From Bradyrhizobium sp. dw_78 (GTDB taxonomy: Bacteria > Pseudomonadota > Alphaproteobacteria > Rhizobiales > Xanthobacteraceae), in assembly GCF_018449525.1 (NCBI RefSeq), contig NZ_JAAVUS010000006.1:62001-126000 (forward strand): a DNA stretch of 64,000 nucleotides, in the 5' to 3' direction. Shown piece by piece: positions 57,791 to 64,000 of this stretch (position 1 is its first letter; each line of letters opens with the position of its first letter). The translations under genes were made by a program, and so were the position numbers. The notes below the pieces were generated by a model. The model did no database searches, was not told the DNA's origin, and saw only the letters and a list, made by a program, of their open reading frames with translations.

Positions 57791-58066
57791 GGGATAGTCC
57801 CTTCTCAGATATCAAATGTCGAAACCCACATTTTTGCGGGCTGGTGAGATCGAATTTTTGGAAGGGTCGTCAGCGTCTAAACCGGCTATACCGGTGGTTA
57901 GCTCATGTCGTCCGGCCGAAAATCGATGGCCCATATTATGGGAATCGGGTCTCCAAAACAATCCTGAGGTGCATGATTTTTTGATCGACCCGAATAGGCC
58001 CATATCACCCCGTCGCCGGACGCCGGCATCGTGGCGTCTGGCGATATCGAGCGGCGGAAGCCGCGT

Positions 58067-58351
58067 TCAGCGGCGGCGGAATTGTCCGCGTGGCGGTGCG
58101 CCGCGCGGGGCCGAGCCGCCGCCCGGACGTTCGTCCTTGTGGCGGAATATGAGGCGGCCCTTTTCCAGGTCATAGGGCGACATCTCGATCGTCACCCGGT
58201 CGCCCGCTAGCGTCTTGATCCGGTTCTTTTTCATCTTGCCGGCGGTATAGGCGACGATTTCATGCCCGGCATCGAGCTGCACGCGGTAGCGCGCATCGGG
58301 AAGGATTTCGGTGACCAGTCCTTCGAACTGGATCAGCTCTTCTTTAGCCAT
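58067..58351 (-). CDS. infA: Translation initiation factor IF-1 with extended basic tail
   Basis: A 94-residue IF-1. The OB fold runs MAKEELIQFEGLVTEILPDA to about residue 72 (TIEMSPYDLEKGRLIFRHK). Normal IF-1 ends there; this one continues for about 22 residues as a Gly/Pro/Arg-rich tail ending APPRGQFRRR. IF-1 blocks the ribosomal A site during initiation, and its fold resembles CspA. ATG 58351 has GGAG seven bases upstream. It lies 25 bp after the DEAD-box helicase gene, so the two are probably co-transcribed. It may be a second IF-1 beside a standard one elsewhere. Confidence 0.9.
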   Translation of the reverse strand: MAKEELIQFEGLVTEILPDARYRVQLDAGHEIVAYTAGKMKKNRIKTLAGDRVTIEMSPYDLEKGRLIFRHKDERPGGGSAPRGAPPRGQFRRR

Positions 58352-58376
58352 CAATTATCTCCAGATCGATCAGCGG

Positions 58377-59798
58377 CTAGCGTGGTCCTTGGGTGCGATT
58401 GGGGCGGGTGTTGGGACGGCTTTCGCGGTGCAAAAAAGCAACGCCTTGCATGCCTTCAGCCTTCAGGTCTTCGGCCTTGCCGCCGCCTTGTGGCGGACGT
58501 TCCTGCCGGTTGGTTTGCGGGGCGGCATTACTACCACCGACACGGCGGCGGCGGCGAGGGCCTTTTGAACCGGGCGCCGTTTCATTTGTTCTTGCCGCAT
58601 GGGTATGCGGCGCGGATCGTCCGCCCCGATGCGGCGAGGGGGCGGCTGGCGCCTGATCGCGTTGGCCCGGCGTACGGCGGTCTTCGCGCGGCAGCGTGAC
58701 GCGGATCAGCCGTTCGATGTCGCGCAGATAGGCCAGCTCTTCGCCGCCCGCGACCAGCGAGATCGCGGTCCCTTCGGCGCCGGCACGTGCGGTGCGGCCG
58801 ATGCGATGGACATAGGTCTCGGGCACGTTCGGGAGATCGAAATTCACCACATGGCTGATGCCGTCGACATCGATGCCGCGGGCGGCGATGTCGGTGGCGA
58901 CCAGCGTGCGGATCTGGCCGGAACGGAACGCCGCCAGCACCCGCTCGCGGTGGTTCTGCGACTTGTTGCCGTGAATGGCGTCGGCGCGGATGCCGGCCTT
59001 TTCCAGGCTTTTCACCACTTTGTCGGCGCCGTGCTTGGTCCTGGTAAAGACCAGCGCGCGGTCCACCGGCTCCTGCTTGAGGAGCTGCGCCAGGAAGGCG
59101 GGTTTGGAGGCATGATCGACCTGGATGATGCGCTGGTTGATGCGCTCGACCGTGGAGGACACCGGCGTCACGGCCACGTGCGCCGGATCGCGCAGCATCG
59201 CTTCGGCCAGCTCGGCAATGTCCTTGGGCATCGTCGCCGAGAAAAACAGCGTCTGCCGCCGGACCGGCAATTTTGCGACGATCTTTCGGATGTCGTTGAT
59301 GAAGCCCATGTCCAGCATACGGTCGGCTTCGTCGAGCACCAGAAACTCGACCTGGCCGAGCTTCAAACCGTTGCCCTGTACGAGATCGAGCAGGCGGCCG
59401 GGGGTGGCGACCAGGACTTCGACGCCCTGCATGAGCGCGCGGACCTGGCGTCCCATCGGTACGCCGCCGATCGCCAGCGCCGAACTGAGGCGCATGTGAC
59501 GGCCATAGGCGTTGAAGCTGTCGAGAATCTGTCCCGACAATTCGCGCGTCGGGCTCAGCACCAGCACACGGCAGTTCTTGGGCTGTGGCTTGATGCGGTT
59601 TTCCAGAATGCGATTCAGAATCGGGATGGCGAAGGAAGCGGTCTTGCCGGTGCCGGTCTGGGCAATGCCGACGACGTCGCGGCCGGCGAGGGCAAGGGGA
59701 ATGGTCTGGGCCTGGATCGGCGTCGGCGTTACGTAATTCTCTTCCTGAAGCGCACGCGAAATGGGATCGGCGAGGCCGAAATCCTGAAAGGAGGTCAA
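58377..59798 (-). CDS. rhlE: DEAD-box RNA helicase, RhlE type
   Basis: A 473-residue ATP-dependent RNA helicase. Motifs in order: Q motif YVTPTPIQAQTIP near residue 20, motif I AQTGTGKTASFAIPI near 46, PTRELSGQI near 89, TPGRLLDL near 144, DEAD in LVLDEADRMLDMGF near 165, SAT near 195, TDIAARGIDV near 310 and HRIGRTARAG near 337. The tail (from about 385) is Arg/Gly/Pro-rich and probably binds RNA. TTG 59798, giving MTSFQDFGLADPI, is preferred; earlier in-frame starts up to 59915 are possible. It heads a helicase-infA group suited to cold adaptation. Confidence 0.93.
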   Translation of the reverse strand: MTSFQDFGLADPISRALQEENYVTPTPIQAQTIPLALAGRDVVGIAQTGTGKTASFAIPILNRILENRIKPQPKNCRVLVLSPTRELSGQILDSFNAYGRHMRLSSALAIGGVPMGRQVRALMQGVEVLVATPGRLLDLVQGNGLKLGQVEFLVLDEADRMLDMGFINDIRKIVAKLPVRRQTLFFSATMPKDIAELAEAMLRDPAHVAVTPVSSTVERINQRIIQVDHASKPAFLAQLLKQEPVDRALVFTRTKHGADKVVKSLEKAGIRADAIHGNKSQNHRERVLAAFRSGQIRTLVATDIAARGIDVDGISHVVNFDLPNVPETYVHRIGRTARAGAEGTAISLVAGGEELAYLRDIERLIRVTLPREDRRTPGQRDQAPAAPSPHRGGRSAPHTHAARTNETAPGSKGPRRRRRVGGSNAAPQTNRQERPPQGGGKAEDLKAEGMQGVAFLHRESRPNTRPNRTQGPR

Positions 59799-60387
59799 AA
59801 GGATGTTTCTTTCTATGAAAAAGCAGGCGCCCGGCGACATTGGCCAGGAGCGCGCGAGGGTGTCAGAGACACCCGCGTGTTTGGGGCGTCGGTTTTGGTT
59901 AGCTAAAAAGGGCAAGCCAGAAACCGTTGAACGGCCCAGAACACGCAGCTCGCAGTGACCCGGTGATTCCCAGGGTCTTACGTGATCATATGGAACACGA
60001 ACGCGGCGCTTTCAAGGTGAATTGTGAAACAAGGCGGGTGCCGGCGGCAGCGGCGCCAATTCGCGGTCGGTTGCACAGAAAAAATGGCGCAGGAACAAAG
60101 AGTTACATCCCGCCTATGGCCGCCCTATGAGCATCTGCCGGAAATTTAGACATTATGCCGCAATTGCCTATTGAGTAAACTGTTTGCTTGTAACGTATAC
60201 ATTTTTTCAGCCTTAATTTTGTGCATATGTTCTCGCCGTCTCCCGCGGCAGGATGGATTTATTAGCCATGCCATATGCTTAGGGTCCCTATGCATCGTGG
60301 CATGGTTCTTGCGATTCTGATCGCGCGCAAGGCGGCCGTGGGGCCGTTTCGCAGCGTCCAACGTCTGCGTCAGGGAGATGAAATTTT
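59799..60387. other. Divergent control region between rhlE and urtA
   Basis: No gene is supported. On the helicase side a perfect hairpin GGGTGTC-AGA-GACACCC (59858-59874) would lie in the mRNA leader or at the promoter. The middle (about 60130-60230) is AT-rich. Close to urtA there is a sigma-54 promoter (listed separately). Confidence 0.5.
60298..60312 (+). promoter_or_regulatory. Sigma-54 promoter of the urtABC operon
   Basis: TGGCATGGTTCTTGC matches the -24/-12 consensus TGGCACG-N4-TTGC at all but one position, with the required GG-N10-GC spacing. It predicts transcription start about 64 bases before the urtA ATG. Urea importers are usually under nitrogen control by NtrC with sigma-54. 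No convincing NtrC site was found by eye upstream. Confidence 0.7.
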
Positions 60388-61713
60388 ATGGTTACCAAAA
60401 AACTTACGCATGAAATTGTGAAGCCGTTGACCCGGCGGAGCTGGCTGGCGGGTATCGCCGGGCTCGCGCTTGGAGTGGCCGGCTTTTCGGCGGCCAGGGC
60501 GGACGACGACACCATCAAGGTCGGCGTTCTCCATTCACTTTCCGGCACCATGGCCATCAGCGAGACCACGCTGAAGGATACCGTCCTGTTCATGATCGAC
60601 CAGCAGAACAAAAAGGGCGGCGTTCTCGGCAAGAAACTCGAAGCCGTGGTCGTCGATCCCGCATCGAACTGGCCGTTGTTCGCCGAAAAGGCCCGCGAGT
60701 TGATCACCAAGGACAAGGTCGCGGTCGTGTTCGGCTGCTGGACCTCGGTGTCGCGCAAATCCGTGCTGCCGGTGTTCAAGGAGCTGAACAACATCCTGTT
60801 CTATCCGGTGCAGTATGAAGGCGAAGAGAGCGAGCGCAACGTGTTCTATACCGGCGCCGCGCCGAACCAGCAGGCGATCCCTGCGGTCGATTACCTGATG
60901 AAGGAAGAAAAGGTGAAGCGCTGGGTGCTGGCCGGCACCGACTACGTCTATCCGCGCACCACCAACAAGATCCTCGAAGCCTATCTGAAGTCGAAGGGCG
61001 TCAAGGACGAAGACATCATGATCAACTATACGCCGTTCGGTCATTCCGACTGGCAGACCATCGTCGCCGACATCAAGAAGTTCGGCTCGGCCGGCAAGAA
61101 GACCGCGGTGGTCTCGACCATCAATGGCGACGCCAACGTTCCCTTCTACAAGGAACTCGGCAACCAGGGCATCAAGGCAACCGATATTCCGGTCGTCGCA
61201 TTCTCGGTGGGTGAAGAAGAACTCGCCGGCATCGACACCAAGCCGCTGGTCGGCCATCTCGCCGCCTGGAATTATTTCGAGTCGATCAAAACGCCGGCCA
61301 ACGAGCAGTTCATCAAGGAATGGCAGGCCTACACCAAGAATCCGAAGCGCACGACCAACGATCCGATGGAAGCCACTTACATCGGCTTCAACATGTGGGT
61401 GAAGGCGGTTGAAAAGGCCAAGTCGACCGATCCCGACAAGGTAATCGACGCGCTGCCGGGCACCAAGACGCCGAACCTCACCGGCGGCGTGGCCGAGGTG
61501 CTGCCGAACCATCACATCACCAAGCCGGTCTATATCGGCGAGATCAAGGGCAACGGCCAGTTCGACGTGGTGTGGAAAACGCCTGGCCTGGTTGCCGGCG
61601 ACGCCTGGTCGAAGGAATTGCCTGACTCCAAGGACCTGATCGGCGATTGGGTCGGCAAGAAGTGCGGCAACTACAACACCAAGACCAACAAGTGTCTCGG
61701 CCAAGGTTCCTGA
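60388..61713 (+). CDS. urtA: Urea ABC transporter substrate-binding protein UrtA
   Basis: A 441-residue type-I binding protein. The N-terminus carries a twin-arginine-type signal (LTRRSWLAGIAGLALGVAGF) ending near ARAD. The mature chain starts DTIKVGVLHSLSGTMAISET, then VVFGCWTSVSRKSVLPVF near residue 113 and FYTGAAPNQQAIPAVDYLM near 152, all typical of UrtA/AmiC-like urea-binding proteins. The C-terminal YNTKTNKCLGQGS is also family-like. It is the first gene of urtABC behind a sigma-54 promoter. Confidence 0.95.
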   Translation: MVTKKLTHEIVKPLTRRSWLAGIAGLALGVAGFSAARADDDTIKVGVLHSLSGTMAISETTLKDTVLFMIDQQNKKGGVLGKKLEAVVVDPASNWPLFAEKARELITKDKVAVVFGCWTSVSRKSVLPVFKELNNILFYPVQYEGEESERNVFYTGAAPNQQAIPAVDYLMKEEKVKRWVLAGTDYVYPRTTNKILEAYLKSKGVKDEDIMINYTPFGHSDWQTIVADIKKFGSAGKKTAVVSTINGDANVPFYKELGNQGIKATDIPVVAFSVGEEELAGIDTKPLVGHLAAWNYFESIKTPANEQFIKEWQAYTKNPKRTTNDPMEATYIGFNMWVKAVEKAKSTDPDKVIDALPGTKTPNLTGGVAEVLPNHHITKPVYIGEIKGNGQFDVVWKTPGLVAGDAWSKELPDSKDLIGDWVGKKCGNYNTKTNKCLGQGS

Positions 61714-61769
61714 GATCAAGGCTCCTGAGGTCGGACTCCTGAAGTCTTCCTGACGCCTCCAACAAAAAA

Positions 61770-61798
61770 GGGAAGGCGGCAATGCCCGCCGCCTTCCC
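61770..61798. terminator. Hairpin between urtA and urtB
   Basis: A perfect 11-bp stem GGGAAGGCGGC / GCCGCCTTCCC with a 7-base loop. The T-run needed for termination is on the minus strand only (six A's precede it on the plus strand). It therefore more likely protects the 3' end of urtA mRNA or lowers read-through into urtB. Confidence 0.6.
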
Positions 61799-61821
61799 GT
61801 TGCTCCTGCCGGGGTCTGCCA

Positions 61822-63435
61822 GTGCTTACCAAGGTCCTTAGAAACGTCCGCGCACTACCATTCGCATTGCTGATCATTTTGGCGACTGTACTCCCGGTTC
61901 TGGCCGGGCCGTTCGAAGACGCGATCGGCAAATTCACCACCGACGACTTTTCCGACACCGAAGAGGCGATCAACGCGATCGCGACCAGCGGCAATCCGCT
62001 CGCCTTTACCGTCATCAGCGCGTTGCAGGACGGCCGGCTGATGTTCGATGCCGACGCCAAGAAAGTCTATGTCACGCAGCCCGACGGCAAATCGATCGAC
62101 GCCGAAACCGGCGCGCCGGTCGCAAGCGTGCCCGACAGCGCGAGCGCGGTGCGCCTCAACAACCGGCTGCGCCGCAGCGTCGAAGCCGCGATGAGCGGCC
62201 TGACGTTGTCGTCGCCCGATGCCGGCAAGCGCATCGAGGCGGCGCAATCGATCTTCAAGACCCATGACGAAGCGATGCTGCTCGCGATCGAAGGCGCGCT
62301 CGCAAAGGAAACCAACAAGGACGCCAAGCAGGCGTTTACCGCAGCGCGCGGGGCGATCCTGCTGTTCAAGGACGACGCCACCGAGGCCCAGAAGCTGGAC
62401 GCGATCGCGGCGATCCGCGATCGCGGCGACCAGGAGGCGCTGGCGATGCTGAGCGATGTGCCGGCCGACCAGCCGCCAGCGGTGACGCACGCCGTGGCCA
62501 GTGCGATCGCGGCCATCCAAAGCCGGCTCGCGATCTGGTCGGCGGTGCAGAATGCCTGGTATGGCCTGTCGCTCGGTTCGGTTCTGCTGCTTGCCGCGAT
62601 CGGGCTTGCCATTACCTTCGGCGTCATGGGCGTCATCAACATGGCCCATGGCGAGATGGTCATGATCGGGGCCTATGTCACCTTCGTGGTGCAGCAGGTC
62701 ATCCGCAACAGTTTTCCGGGATTGTTCGACTACGCGCTGGTGATCGCGGTGCCGTCGGCCTTCATCGTGGCGGGCGCGATCGGTATCCTGATCGAACGCA
62801 CCATCATCCGTTTTCTGTATGGCCGGCCGCTGGAAACGTTGCTCGCGACCTGGGGCCTGTCGCTGGTGTTGCAACAGGCCGTCCGCTCCCTGTTCGGCCC
62901 GACCAACCAGGAAGTCGCCAACCCCTCCTGGATGAGCGGCGCATTCCAGCTCGGACAGATCACGATCACCTATAACCGGCTCTGGATTCTCTGTTTCACG
63001 CTGGCGGTGTTCGTGATCCTGCTGGCGATGCTGCGCTACACCGCGCTGGGACTGGAGATGCGCGCGGTGACGCAGAACAGGCGCATGGCGGCGTCGATGG
63101 GGATCGCCACCTCGCGCGTCGACGCGCTGACCTTTGGTCTCGGCTCCGGGATCGCCGGGATCGCCGGTGTGGCGCTGTCGCAGATCGACAATGTCAGCCC
63201 CAACCTCGGCCAGAGCTACATCATCGATTCCTTCATGGTGGTGGTGTTCGGCGGCGTCGGTAATCTCTGGGGTACGCTGGTCGGCGCGTTCACGCTCGGC
63301 ATCGCCAACAAATTCCTAGAGCCGGTCGCGGGCGCGGTGCTCGGCAAGATCGCGATCCTGGTGCTGATCATCCTCTTTATCCAGAAGCGTCCGCGCGGCC
63401 TGTTTGCGCTCAAGGGGCGGGCGGTGGAAGCATGA
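61822..63435 (+). CDS. urtB: Urea ABC transporter permease UrtB
   Basis: A 537-residue permease. Like other UrtB proteins it has a long N-terminal part: a signal-like helix (ALPFALLIILATVLPVLAGP), then a helical extracytoplasmic domain to about residue 235. The LivH-type membrane core follows, with ITFGVMGVINMAHGEMVMIG near 268 and GSGIAGIAGVALSQIDNVSP near 438. The start is GTG at 61822. Its end overlaps urtC (ATGA). Confidence 0.93.
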   Translation: MLTKVLRNVRALPFALLIILATVLPVLAGPFEDAIGKFTTDDFSDTEEAINAIATSGNPLAFTVISALQDGRLMFDADAKKVYVTQPDGKSIDAETGAPVASVPDSASAVRLNNRLRRSVEAAMSGLTLSSPDAGKRIEAAQSIFKTHDEAMLLAIEGALAKETNKDAKQAFTAARGAILLFKDDATEAQKLDAIAAIRDRGDQEALAMLSDVPADQPPAVTHAVASAIAAIQSRLAIWSAVQNAWYGLSLGSVLLLAAIGLAITFGVMGVINMAHGEMVMIGAYVTFVVQQVIRNSFPGLFDYALVIAVPSAFIVAGAIGILIERTIIRFLYGRPLETLLATWGLSLVLQQAVRSLFGPTNQEVANPSWMSGAFQLGQITITYNRLWILCFTLAVFVILLAMLRYTALGLEMRAVTQNRRMAASMGIATSRVDALTFGLGSGIAGIAGVALSQIDNVSPNLGQSYIIDSFMVVVFGGVGNLWGTLVGAFTLGIANKFLEPVAGAVLGKIAILVLIILFIQKRPRGLFALKGRAVEA

Positions 63436-64000
63436 TGCCGCACGTGCTCACGCGTTCGCTGGATCGCAGCGCGACCGTCTTTCTGATGGCGGTCGTTGCG
63501 TGCGGCGTGTTGATCCCGCTGTCGAACCTGCTGCTACCGGCCGGATCGCTGTTTCAGGTGCCGACCTATCTGGTCTCGCTGTTCGGAAAATATGTCTGCT
63601 ACGCCATCCTGGCGCTCGCGATCGATCTGATCTGGGGCTATTGCGGCATCCTCTCGCTCGGTCACGGCGCTTTCTTCGCACTCGGCGGCTACGCGATGGG
63701 CATGTATCTGATGCGCCAGATCGGCAGCCGCGGCGTCTACGGCAATCCGCTGCTGCCGGATTTCATGGTGTTCCTGAACTATCCCAAGCTGCCGTGGTAC
63801 TGGCACGGCTTCGACATGTTCTGGTTCGCCTGCCTGATGGTCCTTGTCGTTCCAGGCTTGCTGGCGTTCTGCTTCGGCTGGCTGGCGTTCCGCTCGCGCG
63901 TCACCGGCGTCTATCTTTCGATCATCACGCAGGCGATGACCTATGCGCTGCTGCTCGCCTTTTTCCGCAACGATTTCGGTTTCGGCGGCAATAACGGCCT
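63432..64000 (+). CDS. urtC: Urea ABC transporter permease UrtC, 3' partial
   Basis: The first 189 codons of a LivM-type permease, open to the window edge. MMPHVLTRSLDRSATVFLMA begins the chain; LAIDLIWGYCGILSLGHGAF near residue 62 and the Trp/Tyr-rich PKLPWYWHGFDMFWFACLMV loop near 118 are characteristic of UrtC. The start ATG at 63432 overlaps the urtB stop; the next codon is also ATG. urtD and urtE (ATPases) are expected beyond the edge. Confidence 0.9.
   Translation, partial: MMPHVLTRSLDRSATVFLMAVVACGVLIPLSNLLLPAGSLFQVPTYLVSLFGKYVCYAILALAIDLIWGYCGILSLGHGAFFALGGYAMGMYLMRQIGSRGVYGNPLLPDFMVFLNYPKLPWYWHGFDMFWFACLMVLVVPGLLAFCFGWLAFRSRVTGVYLSIITQAMTYALLLAFFRNDFGFGGNNG

Noticed and set aside
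57812..58175. Small frames on both strands between cspA and infA
   Set aside because: No ribosome site or family; more likely the cspA promoter and leader.

Overview
The window is a high-GC alphaproteobacterial chromosome segment, most probably Bradyrhizobium or a close relative in the Nitrobacteraceae. The clues are a CycM-type anchored cytochrome c, a pim-type dicarboxylate operon as in Rhodopseudomonas palustris, a fused LivM-LivG protein, tandem YejA proteins, a single-gene-set Tad pilus locus and many short palindromic repeats, including the REP type that translates as 'MAGLVPAIHV'. No rRNA, tRNA, CRISPR array or prophage was seen. The genus is inferred by recognition, not by a search.

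Layout. 1-9.1 kb: a CoA-dependent catabolic cluster (crotonase, feruloyl-CoA synthetase-like ligase, SDR) with a Liv-type ABC importer and a MarR regulator, probably for uptake and side-chain degradation of a phenylpropanoid or similar aromatic acid. 9.2-10.6 kb: glycerate 2-kinase. 10.9-20.8 kb: an IclR regulator divergent from pimF-pimA-pimB-pimC-pimD and an SDR, a complete beta-oxidation set for dicarboxylates; palindromic repeats separate most of its genes. 21-22.5 kb: glpK. 22.5-23.6 kb: a repeat-rich gap with a GIY-YIG nuclease gene enclosed by a perfect 34-bp inverted REP pair. 23.6-28.4 kb: metF-metH. 28.8-34.3 kb: LLM oxidoreductase, ilvD, pheA, kdsB, cycM.

34.5-42.2 kb: a peptide importer operon, yejA-yejA-yejB-yejE-yejF. 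42.2-44.9 kb: NlpC/P60 hydrolase, M17 aminopeptidase and a small conserved protein; importer and peptidases together suggest peptide or cell-wall fragment salvage. 45.2-57.3 kb: the Tad/Flp pilus locus (tadD, tadC, tadB, cpaF, cpaE, cpaD, cpaC, a badly shortened cpaB, cpaA, flp, a CpaC-N-like protein and two TadE-like minor pilins). 57.5-59.8 kb: a cold-shock/RNA-remodelling group (cspA, an IF-1 with a basic tail, a DEAD-box helicase). 60.4 kb to the end: urea importer urtA-urtB-urtC behind a near-consensus sigma-54 promoter; urtC runs off the window.

The observations most worth a second look are the REP-bounded GIY-YIG cassette, the internally deleted cpaB in an otherwise complete Tad locus, CtrA-like half-site pairs upstream of three Tad transcription units, an IclR-type palindrome in front of pimF, the sigma-54 promoter of urtA, and an AT-rich island upstream of metF.
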